NCBI GenBank assembly: GCA_025330725.1
Contig: JAIWND010000004.1
Span: 806,001-870,000, forward strand
Length of the DNA stretch: 64,000 bases
Source: Chlamydoabsidia padenii
Lineage: Eukaryota > Mucoromycota > Mucoromycetes > Mucorales > Cunninghamellaceae
Direction of reading: 5' to 3'
How positions within the stretch are numbered: position 1 is the first letter of the stretch; each line of letters begins with the position of its first letter. The translations under genes were made by a program, and so were the position numbers. Shown one piece after another: positions 12,660 through 24,595 of this stretch. The notes under the pieces are model-generated. The model was not told the origin of the DNA, did not search any database, and saw only the letters and a program-made list of their open reading frames with translations.

Positions 12660-14128
12660 TGTATTCGTTGACGTGTGGCGAGAGGATTTAAAGTGAAAGA
12701 GAGTAAGTAGTAAGGTAAAAGAAAAAAAAAAAAATCACAGCCAAGGAAGTGTCCGATTTCAAATCCCGCCATTGTGCTTAATGGGTTGACCCTAGATGAT
12801 CTGACTCTTAATCAATTCTGTCTTTACTTCAAGTCTCATATTTGACAATGCTCTTTTCTTGTGGTATAGCTAATGATGAAATGATATTGCTAAAGAGCCT
12901 TGTTCATGCATCTCTTCTCGTTTGTGATTGATGCAACATGCAAAGTCACCAAAAGACTGTCGGGATTTGAAGTTTACACACAAAAAAAAAGTACCAATGA
13001 AAATGAATTTGTACCTTTTTTTCTGAAAGAAGCATGAATACTTGATCTTTTAGTAATACCAATGCCAACAGTTACCGTTATGACATTATTTTCCCTCCGG
13101 TCCCAGTCCAGAAATGTGGGTTTCCTAAAAGTCCAAAGTGAAATGATTTCAGATGGTTGATCTGGTACACCCTTCCTCCAATCACGATTATTGATTTTTC
13201 CTCTGGTTTTTCCAAGCTATATTTCCTGGATTATTAAGTATTTGCTCCCAGTTATTGTTCCATCTTGGATCAGTTGAGTACATGGCGCGGTATAGCGTGC
13301 ACTGTACAACATGAATGTGTCAGTGAGTACGGTAAATAGCTTATGTAAAGAGTATCCTGACCATTCGTTCAGACTGATTCGAGGGCATGACAACTTTTTT
13401 TTTTTTTTTTTTTTTGTTTGGTGTCATAGACCCTGTCTACTTTTCCCTCATTTTAACTTTACGGAAATTTATGTTCACTAATTATAGATGTGTGTATGCA
13501 AGTAATCACTCATAACCTGATCATAAAAGGAAAGGGGGTTCCTTTAGACATCTCACAGGGGAATTCGTCGGATTTACTATGTAATTCATGGTCTCGAATG
13601 TAAATAGTGATACATTTGACAACATAACCTATTCCGATATATATCAATTAATTCAAAGAGCTTTATTGAAAAATGACCAATGTGGGAACAAATTTTCATG
13701 CGAGTCTGAGTTTAGATTAAAGTCCCATTTTTCCCGAAGTTTCAAGAAAGTTGACTCCGTTATTCTCCTTGGTTTTCTCATGGGAAGTGTCGGTATTAGT
13801 GCTGATTAAAATCAATGTCACACTATTGTGTTCTTTGGTTAACATACACACAGCGAGAACAAGGGCACCAGGTACAAAAAAAAAAAGTGGCAAGCTTGTT
13901 TTCTTCAAAACTCGCCTTTTTCCCACCAAATTTTCCGGCTTGCCTTCCCAGAAAAAACCCCTCAATAAGATTTCCCCCCCCCCGCTTTCCCCACAATTAT
14001 TAGTAACCCATTCTCAAAAAGGAATGTTTGTGTACCTGTCATGCTTGCATTTATAAAGGGTGAACAACAGCGATTAAATTTCTTCAGTTGTAGCGGTTTC
14101 TTTCTTCCAACTTTTTGATCCCATCATT
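12660..14128. other. Intergenic, divergent promoters
   Basis: About 1.5 kb between MSP1 and the first GH3 gene. It contains CAAATCCCG words at 12760-12768 and (opposite orientation) 12961-12969, an A/T-rich body, and a probable TATA box TATAAAG at about 14052, 77 bp before the GH3 start codon. Short open frames here carry no recognisable domain. Confidence 0.6.
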
Positions 14129-17100
14129 ATGCTCATATCCTCTATTTCAAAAGCTTCTTCTTTAATCTTGCTGATGCTTCTTGGTGCATCATTATCATCA
14201 CCTGTGGATGCTGATGTGAAACTCCGATCATGGCCAGAAGCTCAAGCTATGGCAAAGAAGTTGGTCGGTCAAATGTCTTTGGAACAGAAAACCAAATTAA
14301 CCACTGGAATGGGCTGGACTCTTACCCCTTGTACCGGCAACACTTACCCTGTCACAAAACCTGATTTCCCTAGTCTTTGTCTTCAAGATTCTCCACTTGG
14401 TGTGAGGTAACAAGTGGTTTGCATTGAAGATGGATTCCAATACTCATTTTTCTTTTTATAGATTTGCTTATAATGTCACAGCTGGTGTCGCTGGTATTAA
14501 TGCTGCTGCTAGTTTTGATAAGAAGGCTATCTTGGAGCGCGGTGAATACATGGGAAAGGAGTTCAGAGGCAAAGGTGTACATGTCCAATTAGGGCCAGGT
14601 AAAAATCATTCAAATCCCGCTACCCCTGAATCAACTTTTTTTTTTTTTTAACTTTTTCTGTTTCTCTAGCCATGAACTTTATGCGCAGCCCAGAAGGTGG
14701 ACGAGGTTGGGAATCTTTTGGTGAAGATCCTTACTTGACCGGTGTGGCTGCTCATGACACTATTATTGGTATTCAATCACAAGGTGTCATTGCCACTGCC
14801 AAACACTATATTGCCAATGACCAAGAAAAGAATCGTCATACGGTATGAACACATCATCTACCCCTGTGTAGTATTCATGCATGCAAATTTACTAACTTTA
14901 TGCTGATATTTTAGGAAGACTCCCTTATTGATGAAAGAACCTTCCGCGAAGTCTATCTGTGGCCATTTGCTCGAGCTGTCGAAGTAGGTGATTACTATAA
15001 CCATATCCTAGTCATAATACTGATTTGTTTATTTTAGGCCGGCGTTGGGTCCGTCATGTGCTCATACAACAAAATCAATGGAACGTCATCTTGTGAAAGC
15101 GATATCATGTCCCGTATTTTGAAAGAAGAACTCGGTAAGTGCTTGGTTTTCAATCGCCGCTTCGAATATTTCAACTGATCTTCTTTTCTCCTTCACAAAA
15201 GGCTTCCAAGGTTTCATTCAAAGCGATTGGTGGGCTGCCGCAAGCACTGTAGGATCAGCAAACAATGGTCTAGGTAAGGTGATCGACTAAACAATGCAAA
15301 CTACTAAATGATTGTTATTGACGTACTTTTTTTTTCACATCTCCATCTTGCATAAAGATATGACTATGCCTGGTAACATGTTCGACAATGATCCTTACTC
15401 TCCATCCTTGTTTGGTCCAAACTTGACTCTTGCTGTGAAGGCAGGAAAAGTTGAAGAAAGCCGAGTTACCGATATGGCTGTACGTATTGTCTCTTCATAC
15501 TACAAGATGAGCCAAGACAAGGTAATTCAAATCCCGGCGGATGGGAATTTTTTTATTTTACAAGAGTCGATTTAACTTTTTTTTTTTTTTTTTTTTCCTC
15601 GTCCTCTTCTTTCTTCTCAGAACTTCCCTAAAACCACCCTCCTTAGCTTCAACAACACTGCAAAGGGCTCTGTCAATGTAGAAGCTGACCATAAAAAGCT
15701 CGCGCGTGAAATGGGTGCTGCCTCTGTGGTGCTTCTCTCCAACAAAGACAACATTCTTCCTCTCACCAAATCTGACAAGAGTATCTCCATTATTGGCAGC
15801 GATGCTTTCAGTGATCCTTTGTAAGTTAACATACTCACCTTATTGATGCTTAATGCTAATACTCGACTCTCTCTTCTTTTTAACAGATTGTTTGATGCTT
15901 CCAAGTGTGCTGACTTTGGCTGTGACCCTGCCACGTTGATACAAGGTAACAATGAATAAAACGATCTTTGTGATAGAGAACCAATGTCTAACTCTTTATA
16001 ATTTAATATAGGCTGGGGAAGTGGTACTGTGACATACCCGTCTTATATTGTTACTGTAATTCAATCTCTCCATCCCAATAATATGTATTTGTATTACTAA
16101 CCTTGGACTTTTTTTTTTTTTTTTTTTTCTTTTTCCAGCCTTTGGATGGTATCACTGCTCGTGCTGGAAAGGACGTCAAAATCCAATCAACAAAAGACAA
16201 CTATGATCTGGACAACGCCAAGAAGATTGCTCAAGCTTCTGATATTGCTATTGTATTTGCCAATACTGATTCCGGTGAAGAATACATCTCAGTCGATGGA
16301 AACGTCGGTGATCGCAACAACTTGACCTTGTGGAACAACGGAGATAACTTGGTAAGAAACAATGAACTTTTAAAAATGCATGGTTTTACTAACTTTATAT
16401 ATGTTCATAGATCAAAGCAGTTGCCGACGCTAACAAGAATACCATTGTTGTCATCCATTCCGTCGGTGCTATCGAAATGCCTTGGATCAACCACCCCAAT
16501 ATCAAAGCTATTGTCTGGCCTGGTAAGTCAAAAGGGTATGGGGTGTTGCTGATATTATTAAAAAAAAATACTCATACTTCTTCTATTTCAACAAATAGGT
16601 TTGCCCGGACAAGAAAGTGGTAACTCTCTTGCTGATGTGCTCTACGGTGATGTCAACCCTAGTGGTCGTCTCCCTTACACAATTGCTAAAGATGTCAAGG
16701 ACTACCCCGCTAAAGCTACTGCTGATTTGGAAGTAAGTAAAACATAGGATGATATAACCATACTTGTATTTTACTAACCCTCTCTTTTTAGATCCATTAT
16801 TCTGAAAAACTCAATGTTGGTTATCGCTGGTTTGATGCCAACAATATCGAACCCCTCTTCCCCTTCGGTTATGGTCTGTCCTACACCAAGTTTGACTATG
16901 GCAAGTTGAAGGTGCAAGCTAAACCCAAGAAGAATCAAGTCAAGGTCCAATTGGAAGTCATGAACTCTGGTCATGTGGATGGTGCCGAAATCGTACAACT
17001 TTATCTCTCTTTCCCCAAGTCTGCTGGTGAACCTCCCAAGATCCTTCGTGGCTTTGAAAAGGTGTTTATCAAGGCTGGTAACAACCACAAGCAAACCGTC

Positions 17101-17238
17101 AAGTTTGAACTCACCAAGACTGAACTCAGTATCTGGGATGTTGCTTCTCAATCATGGGTGGTTCCTCACGGTCAATTCCAAGTCCAAGTCGGTGCCTCCA
17201 GCCGTGACATCCGCCAATCTGCCAACTTTACCTTGTAA
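14129..17238 (+). CDS. Secreted beta-glucosidase, glycoside hydrolase family 3 (copy 1)
   Basis: Fourteen exons join to about 732 aa. A hydrophobic signal peptide (residues ~1-29) precedes the GH3 catalytic modules. Visible motifs are [40 protein letters not shown], the substrate-binding KHYIANDQE, the nucleophile motif QSDWWA (Asp at about residue 260), the acid/base loop [16 protein letters not shown], and [19 protein letters not shown]-terminal fibronectin III-like domain ends in [14 protein letters not shown]. The enzyme should release glucose from cello-oligosaccharides outside the cell. It lies head-to-tail with a paralogue 638 bp downstream. Two of its introns contain CAAATCCCG (14611-14619, 15528-15536). 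The start is the only one giving a signal peptide. Confidence 0.93.
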
Positions 17239-17876
17239 ATGTAGCTATAGTTTACTCTTGTGGTTATTTTTATATATATGTATTGATAGGTGTGTTTTTA
17301 TGTTAACTAAAAAAAATAAATAAAAGGATACGATATTGATCATTATGGGCGCTTATAAACTACATTGGCTATTAATAAAATGTGTTATTTATACTTGATG
17401 ATTCAAATGGAAAAAAGGGAGTGCATGCATAATAAAAATGAACCAGGCTAGAGTGACGTTTATAAAGCGTCGTGGTACCTTATTGTAATTTAAACCTGGG
17501 AAGTTGAACCTCTCATCTAAAAGTTCTGGTATGTCGGGATTTGAAAAAGTAAATGTGTGCATATACTGATTGTCCAGGTCTCTTTGTTTCTATTAGGCGA
17601 TTTCAAGGAGAACAGAACTTTGAAAAAGAAAAAGAGAAGGGGCTCAAAGTAAGAATCTTGATCTGTGAGAAACAATCTCCTGGTTGTGTGAATACGGAGA
17701 TTTTATATAAACATATACATGTGTGGTACTACTAACTTAAAGCAAAAGGGCGTGGTCGGATTAGTAAATCGAGCATTAGGAGTCTAATATATTTATGCAT
17801 CCCTTATATATATAAAAAAAAAAAGAGAACTTTTTCATTCGGTCTTCTTTTCTTTTCTCCATAAGATTTAATCTGA
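17239..17876. other. Intergenic between the tandem GH3 genes
   Basis: The 3' end of copy 1 has AATAAA-like sequences (about 17314-17324). The promoter of copy 2 has a CGGGATTTG word at 17535-17543 and an AT-rich TATATATATAAAA stretch near 17805, about 70 bp before the start codon. I see no gene. Confidence 0.6.
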
Positions 17877-19124
17877 ATGAGGGTTGTAACTCTATTTACT
17901 TTACTTTTACTCGGGATCAATGCTCATCTTACAAGAGGAACCAGCGAATCATCCCTTACATGGGATCAGGCGTATGAAAAAGCAAACGAACTAGTAAAAC
18001 AAATGTCCCTGGAACAAAAAGTCGGTATCATGACTGGTAATGGTGCGCTGGGAGGACCATGTGCTGGTAATACAGCTAAAGTGGATGGTCTGTTTCCCAG
18101 CTTATGTATGCAAGACGGCCCGATGGGTGTAAGTGATATCCAAATAAGAAATTCAAAACCCATTATTTAAAACGCCGCTTTCAGGTACGAGGATCGACGG
18201 GAGTCACCGCCGGTGTAGCAGGTATCAATGCCGCTGCCTCTTTTGACAAGAAAGCTATTCGACAAAGAGGAGAGTACTTGGGAGATGAATTTAGAGGAAA
18301 GGGGGCAAATGTTTACCTGGGACCTGATGTCAACATGGTTAGATCACCTTATGCTGGGAGGAACTTTGAGACATTTGGGGAAGACCCCTTTTTAAGTGGT
18401 GTAGTGGGTGTCGAAACTATCCTTGGAGTTCAAAGCAAAGGAGTGGTAAGATTTTTAAACTATTAATTTCTCAACCACTCACCCTTTTTATTTTTCCAGA
18501 TTGCTCAAGTAAAGCACCTCATAGCTAATGAGCAGGAAACTTGGAGAATGACGGTAATATAAAGATTTGAAAAAAAATAAACCCCGACATTCTTCTTCCT
18601 TTCTTTCTCTTTCTCACTTTTTTATTTTAAACACCTCCCCCCCCTCACTTGAACCCAGTATTCTTCCAATGTTGGTGACAAAGCCCTCAATGAAGTATAT
18701 TTGTGGCCTTTTGAAGAAGCCATTAAAGTAAGTAAACTAAAAAAAAAAAAAAAAAAGATCCTTTGCAAATTATTCCATTATTGTCTAACCCCACTTTGTC
18801 TTATTAGGCTGGTGTAGGATCTATCATGTGCAGCTACAACAAGGTGAACGGAACACACGCCTGCGAAAACGAATACATTCTCAGCACCATCGTCAAGCAA
18901 CGTCTTTCTTTCAAAGGCTTTATCACTAGTGATTGGCTCGCAACTCATTCCACTGCTAATAGTGCGAACCATGGTTTAGGTAAAACCACTAATACATTGT
19001 TGTTACAAAAGACTGACTTGTTTACTTCAATTTGTGTTAGATGTCGAAATGCCAGGACCAACAAACTATGGGTCTAATCTTGTGAAAGCTGTCAAGAGTG
19101 GACAAGTAACGGAACAAAAGGTAA

Positions 19125-19159
<35 letters not shown>

Positions 19160-20844
19160 CAAAAAAAGTGGGGGTATACACAAAGTAGCAGCTAACCCGT
19201 CCTTAACACGTTGCTTTACTGGACAGATCAATGATATGGCCATGCGTATAGTCTCCACTTGGTACAAGGTAATATAAAAAAAAATCATCCGATAATGTGA
19301 AATAAAGGACATGTTTACATCGTATCTAACACTCTCCGCCTCTTTTTAATGATAGCTCGGTCAAGACACAGGGTATCCGGCTGTCAACATGAATATGATT
19401 GACCACCTCAAGGATCAACATGTAAATGTGCAAGGGAACCATAAAGAATACGTACGTAGTCTTGGTGCCGCTAGTACTGTGCTACTGAAGAATCAAGATC
19501 ATGTCCTTCCCTTACAAACAAACAGGATCAAAAGTATTGCGGTCATTGGCACGGATGCAGGTGATAGTCTGATATTGTAAGTACTAATTCTGCCAGAGCA
19601 TAGGACAAATGATGATGATGGCGTTACTAACTAACTTTTATATTATTTTGATAGGGGGAACAAACTCTGTGTCAATGTCCCTTGTTTAACTGGTACAGTC
19701 GCTATGGGTGGAGGTAGTGGATCCGCGGATTATCCTTATCTTGTTACGGTAAGTCATCACAGGATTTATGCCTATTTGTATACTTACTAAATCTACTTTT
19801 TGTTTCTGGGACATAGCCTCTTGAAGGTATCAAAAATAGGGCAGGGAGAAACATCACAATCCACCATGGTGCTACGGATATTGATCTTATCGGCGCAAGT
19901 CTCAAGGCAAAAAAATCCGATGTTGCTATTGTTTTCTCTAATGTGTTTACAATGGAAGCATTCGATCGGCCCAGTGTCAACTTGAATCGGAATGGTAATC
20001 GGCTTGTAAGTAACACACACCTACAGGAAAAAAAAAAAAAAAAAAAAAAGAAAGACTCACATTCGATTAGATTCAAACAGTGGCAGATGCGAATCGAAAT
20101 ACTATTGTTGTGGTCCATTCTCCGAGTGCTGTACTTATGCCTTGGATCGATCACCCAAATATCAAGGCGGTTTTATGGGCAGGCTACCCTGGTCAAGAAA
20201 CTGGAAACTCTTTGGCGGATGTCTTGTTTGGCGATGTCAATCCCTCTGGTCGATTACCTTACACCATTGCTAAAAACAAGAATGATTACCCTGTACAAAT
20301 ATCTCTATTGAAACAACAGGTAAGTGTGGTAGACCGGATCGAGAAAAAAAGAAACAGGTTATACTTATCGGCGGTCATTTACTTTTATCAGCTGGATTAC
20401 ACGGAGGGAGTCTTTGTAGGTTATCGGTATTTCGACGAAAACAAGATCGACCCTCTATTCGAATTCGGGTTCGGTCTCTCTTATACAAATTTTACATACA
20501 GTAAAATCGAAATCAACACAGATGCACCTGGGTCAACATCGTCCAACTTGGTAAATGCTGCTGTCAAGGTGACAAACTCGGGTGGTGTGGACGGCGCTGA
20601 AATTGTACAAGCTTACATTGGATTCCCCAAGGCTGCTGGTGAGCCGCCAAAGGTGTTACGTGGATTCGAAAAGGTTTTTCTTAAACAATCATCATCAACG
20701 TCGGTTTCCTTTGGATTTGGTATACGGGAACTTGGTGTCTGGGACGTCAGCAAAAACGATTGGACCTTGACCCCTGGGACTTACACTTTGTATATTGGTG
20801 CAAGTAGCCGCGATATCCGCCAATCAGCTACATTTACCCTTTAA
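17877..20844 (+). CDS. Secreted beta-glucosidase-like protein, GH3 (copy 2)
   Basis: Twelve exons give about 708 aa, clearly paralogous to the neighbour upstream. It has an N-terminal signal peptide (residues ~1-20), FPSLCMQDGPMGVRG, NMVRSPYAGRNFETFGEDP, KHLIANEQE, the nucleophile motif TSDWLA (Asp at about 254), [19 protein letters not shown], a fibronectin III-like end and the same [14 protein letters not shown] terminus as copy 1. The acid/base loop is diverged: NVFTMEAFDRPS replaces [18 protein letters not shown]. The Glu stays aligned but about seven residues are missing, so activity or specificity may differ. Intron positions differ from copy 1. The last intron (20320-20391, 72 nt) is a multiple of three and stop-free, so its retention would keep the frame. 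Confidence 0.9.
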
Positions 20845-21183
20845 TTATTGTATCTACCTAGTGTAAACATCCCTCCCCTACTACTCTTTATACTATATAA
20901 CCTCTACTCTGATACATTTTATAATAAAGTCTTTAGGTAATCCTAATTAGGTATTTGCCACCACAATACATGATCATTAAAACAGTGTTTTTATTAAAGT
21001 AACTTGCAGAAGTGAATGGAATAACTTTTTTTTATGTTCGTTTTTTGTTTTGTATTGCATGATAAATGGAATAAAACTATACACAATAATTGAAGTAAAA
21101 TGTATGACAAAGGGAATAAAGCTATACACAATAATAGGACTATACTAAATATAACATTTACAAATAACACACCATCCCACAGA
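20845..21183. terminator. Convergent 3' region between GH3 copy 2 and DnaJ gene
   Basis: An AT-rich stretch between two convergent genes. It includes AATAAAG (about 20921) and a short near-repeat reading ATACACAATAAT at about 21078 and 21123. These are probably 3' UTRs and polyadenylation regions. No gene is seen. Confidence 0.45.
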
Positions 21184-22477
21184 CTATCCTAATAAATTTT
21201 TGATACCATCTTTTTGTTCGTTGGTCAGAGAAGTAGGGAAGACAACCTCGTATTTGACAAAGAGATCACCTTTTCGGCCAGTTTTAGAGTTGGGCATACC
21301 TTCATTTGGGACCCGTGATTCTTGACCTGATTGTACCACCGAGTTTGCATTATTCACCTTGAGTTTCCGACCATCCAAAGTTGTTATTGTTTTTGAGAAC
21401 CCTGTCAGAGCTTCCACCAGAGTCAATTTAATCACCATTCGAAGATTATCACCATCTCGTTTGAATACGCTATGAGGTTTTTCTTCCACGATGAATACAA
21501 TGTCTTGAGTTTGGCCATTTTCCATCACATCACCTTCGTTCTTGAATAGGATTTTGGTACCAGCCTTCCATCCAGGTTTGATATCAATGGTCAGCACTTT
21601 GTCTGTTGTTGTTAATCGGCCACTAGCATCAGGTTGTTTGCGTGTCACCTTGAGTCGCTTGGTTGTACCGGTATATAAAGCTATATGAAGATCAAAAAAA
21701 AAAGAAGGTTGATTAATACATTTGTTTTTTAATACAATAAAGGTAATATAAAGCCACACACACATCACTTACATTCTAAATCCACAGGTAAAGATCGTTT
21801 AATAGCAGGAGGTTTGTCATTTGTTGGAGAAGACCCGAATCCATCAAAGTTAAAGGAAGAAGAGGGACCATGTTGTTGTGAGAATCGTGATGAATTGGGA
21901 CGATCACCGCCCATTTGGAAAGAGAAGCCAGGCATACCACCACCAAAACCACCACCAAAATCATCAGCACCACCAAAATCATCAGCACCACCAAAGGAAG
22001 AGAAGAATTGTTTAAAGATATCATCAGCCGAGCTTGGGTTATAGCCACCACCATTACCAGAGCTTGTGAATGAAAAGCTGCCATTAGGGAAACCGCCAGG
22101 TCCAGAGAAGCCACCAGGGAAACCGCCACCACTGCCACCAGAGGAGGGAGGAGGACCAGCTTTCAATCCTTCTTCACCATATTGGTCAAAAATAGCACGC
22201 TTGTTTTTGTCGGATAGTACTTCAAAAGCTTCACCTACTTCTTGGAATTTTTCTTTGGCCTTTTCTGCATTGTCTTTATTGCGATCCGGATGCCATTTCA
22301 AAGCTAATAACAGTAAAAGAAAATGAGTATTGTGGATATCATAAAAGTATGTTCATTTCGAATATACCAATAACTGAGGGATGGTGGTTCCTTACCTTGT
22401 TTTCTGTAGGCTTTCTTGAGTTCATCTTCCGTGGCAGATTTGGATACACCGAGGATTGCATAGTAATCTTTTCCCAT
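21184..22477 (-). CDS. SIS1: Class B DnaJ/Hsp40 co-chaperone (Sis1/DNAJB1 type)
   Basis: Three exons (22477-22396, 22303-21773, 21680-21184) give 369 aa. The J domain begins [15 protein letters not shown] and continues across intron 1 with the HPD motif in [10 protein letters not shown] Gly/Phe-rich region (about residues 75-175) contains repeated GADDFGG units. The two C-terminal substrate-binding domains (RSLPVDLE..., [23 protein letters not shown]) follow with no zinc-finger cysteines, which places it in class B. It stimulates Hsp70 ATPase in the cytosol or nucleus. The start at 22477 is the family N terminus. Confidence 0.92.
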
Positions 22478-22979
22478 GATATAAGATTATTTATAAAAAG
22501 AAGTAAACAGATAAAAAGAAGTAAACAGATAAAAGAAGAGACAACAAAGAAGTAAAGAGACAAAAAAACAAATTAAAAGGATTAAAGGAAAGAAAAAGGA
22601 AAAAAAAGGGGGGGGGCGGCGGCCTTTTTTATAGACACCAAAAGAATCCAGAAGAAGGGCAAAGAAAGCGGGGTTTAAATTACGCATAATAGCAGGGATT
22701 TTGGCACCACTGATGATGGTATGGAACCTACAAGATTGGTGACAAATGAGTGCAAAAAAAAAATTAAAACTACTTGTGGGTATGGGCACAAGTGGGCGAT
22801 GGAAATACAAAGAAAAATAACAACAGAGACGGGTCTGACTTGATCTTCCAGGATGTTACAGTAGCTTCTAGCAACATCTCGGTATATTCACCCCGACACC
22901 ATACTCGCATTTGATTGGATGATATTTAAACGCCGCTTAGGTGCTTTATATATCAATTTTAAAAAAAAATTCCAAATCC
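22478..22979. other. Intergenic, DnaJ promoter and tRNA upstream region
   Basis: The region is purine-rich near the DnaJ start and carries a G-run at 22609-22616. It includes an AACGCCGCTT word (22929-22938), 41 bp upstream of the tRNA, and a CAAATCCGC variant that abuts the tRNA 5' end. No coding region is seen. Confidence 0.5.
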
Positions 22980-23052
22980 GCCCCCATAGCTCTAGTGGTA
23001 GAGCGTCGCTCTCGTAAAGCGAAGGTCGAGTGTTCGAATCACTCTGTGGGCA
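22980..23052 (+). tRNA. tRNA-Thr (anticodon CGU), no intron
   Basis: The 73-nt sequence folds as a cloverleaf. The acceptor stem is GCCCCCA with TGTGGGC, the D stem GCTC/GAGC, the anticodon stem TCGCT/AGCGA around the loop CTCGTAA (anticodon CGT, reading ACG), and the T arm GAGTG-TTCGAAT-CACTC. The discriminator is A. Internal A box (TAGCTCTAGTGG) and B box (TGTTCGAATCA) are present, and a T-run downstream (about 23058-23064) fits Pol III termination. The fifth acceptor pair is a C-U mismatch, so the gene could be slightly diverged. Confidence 0.9.
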
Positions 23053-23415
23053 TTAAATTTTTTTGATGGCCGCTAATGTCTGGTTTCTATTTTTGTCTGT
23101 TGCATGATTTTGATGATTTCAAAGAGTGCGAATATCATGGTTTTGCTTGACAATTTGTAGCGCTGTTCCTATAAAAGCATGTGATCAAACATTAATAGTA
23201 AATTAGTTTTATTTTATAAAAAAGTATATTACTGGAAGTGTATAGTAATCATAAGCATGTTTATTATAAAGGAGTGAGGGGCAAGATGGGGGAGACTAAT
23301 AAATACAGGACTAGATGAAGTGTGATGATACAGATATAAACCTAAAGATATTCTAAACTTGAAAAAAAAAAAAAAAAAAGAAGAGAGACCAAGTAGTATT
23401 GAAGTCGCCGCCATA
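23053..23415. other. Intergenic after the tRNA
   Basis: Contains the Pol III terminator T-run and AT-rich sequence, then the likely 3' UTR of the minus-strand gene ending at 23416, including an 18-A run around 23360-23378. No gene is seen. Confidence 0.5.
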
Positions 23416-24021
23416 TCAAATGAATCGTTCCAGTTCATTATTTCTGTGTTCTTGAGTGACCACCTTGATGCCTTGTTGTCGAGCGAATTGGATTGCATTT
23501 TGAACCAAAGCCAGCTCGATTCGCGATCCCAAACCCGCCACCTTGATCTGTCCTTCCTCCAAACGATGTTCGCATTTGAGTATCGCCACCCCTGTCACCG
23601 ATCCGTTGTTTTCTACCATGACCCAGACGTTACTGTGAGGTTGACGATGGGCTTGCTCGACACTATCGACAAATATTCGTGTACGTTCCATCACCCGAGT
23701 TCCATGTAAATGAGTAAGCCAAGCATACCAAGCCATACCTAGACTGGCACTCCATAACGCTAATTCCATTAAAAACATTTGGGTTGGTGGTGTAGTTGTT
23801 GTGGGAGATTTGGTGAACCAGGTAGTCGAAGGGGACCAAAGAGTATGACCAGTTAATGCATGCGCCACGATAGCCACCACACCGTAAGACCACCACTTCT
23901 TTCCCCGATGAAGTGTCGCATTAACCAATTGTTGCATCTTGTTTTTGCTGTAATAGTCCTTGCAAAATCGTTCCACGTTCTTTTGTTGAGAGGGTGTGAA
24001 TTCACAAACGTTGTTGGTCAT
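23416..24021 (-). CDS. Small membrane protein with GNAT-like C-terminal region
   Basis: A single exon of 202 aa read from the ATG at 24021. A longer upstream start exists but would only add a His/Thr run encoded by a TG microsatellite (24055-24088). Two hydrophobic stretches (SYGVVAIVAHALTGHTL and MELALWSASLGMAWYAWL) suggest two membrane segments. The C-terminal third (WVMVENNGSVTGVAIL..., RIELALVQNAIQFARQQGIKVV) resembles the beta4/alpha3 part of GNAT acetyltransferases such as NAT8-like or fungal Pho86-like proteins. The acetyl-CoA binding loop is not obvious, so catalysis is doubtful. The call is tentative. Confidence 0.55.
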   Translation of the reverse strand: MTNNVCEFTPSQQKNVERFCKDYYSKNKMQQLVNATLHRGKKWWSYGVVAIVAHALTGHTLWSPSTTWFTKSPTTTTPPTQMFLMELALWSASLGMAWYAWLTHLHGTRVMERTRIFVDSVEQAHRQPHSNVWVMVENNGSVTGVAILKCEHRLEEGQIKVAGLGSRIELALVQNAIQFARQQGIKVVTQEHRNNELERFI

Positions 24022-24194
24022 TGTTGTGTTCGCAGATGGTGGTAGAATATAAAGTGTGTGTCTGTGTGTGTGTGTGTGTGTGTGTGTACTAGTATACAAA
24101 AAATGCCGTATGAGTATATGTATCGATGAGCTGGTGAAGTGGTGAGGATGTAGATGGATGATTGGTATTAAAAAATAGTATTAGAGAGAAGAGG

Positions 24195-24226
<32 letters not shown>

Positions 24227-24595
24227 AAGCCTGAAAATTTGAGATTTTCCCATCCCGCCAAGAAATTGATCTTGGTATGTGTAACTATTGAATCGGTCAA
24301 TGTCCCTCGCATAAGAAGGTACATCCCATGCATATATAAATCAATCATTATTTTAAATGGAGACAAATATAAGACATATGGAAGACAATACATTATTATT
24401 TTATTGTGTAAATGAATGAGTATGAATGATTATGAGTATGTAGTAATCAGTAGTGAGTGAGTGAGTGAATATGAGATTACGTTAGTCGATTTACATGAGA
24501 GAAGGAGTAAAAACAAGATATTATAACAACTAAACTAGAGGTAAATAGGGTAATGTAAGTGTGTGTAGTAGAAGGGGAGAAGGGGATAAATATAA
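24022..24595. other. Intergenic with microsatellite and A-run
   Basis: Holds a (TG)n microsatellite at about 24055-24088 in the probable leader of the gene at 23416-24021, and a long A-run (about 24195-24223). AT-rich tail sequence of the convergently placed unit ending at 24596 follows. No gene is seen. Confidence 0.5.

Noticed and set aside
14129..20844. Single fused GH3 gene
   Set aside because: Each copy has its own signal peptide, stop codon, promoter-like region and complete C-terminal domain.
22605..22625. G-run near the DnaJ promoter as a functional G-quadruplex
   Set aside because: It is one G-run with few flanking G tracts; four tracts are needed for a usual intramolecular quadruplex.
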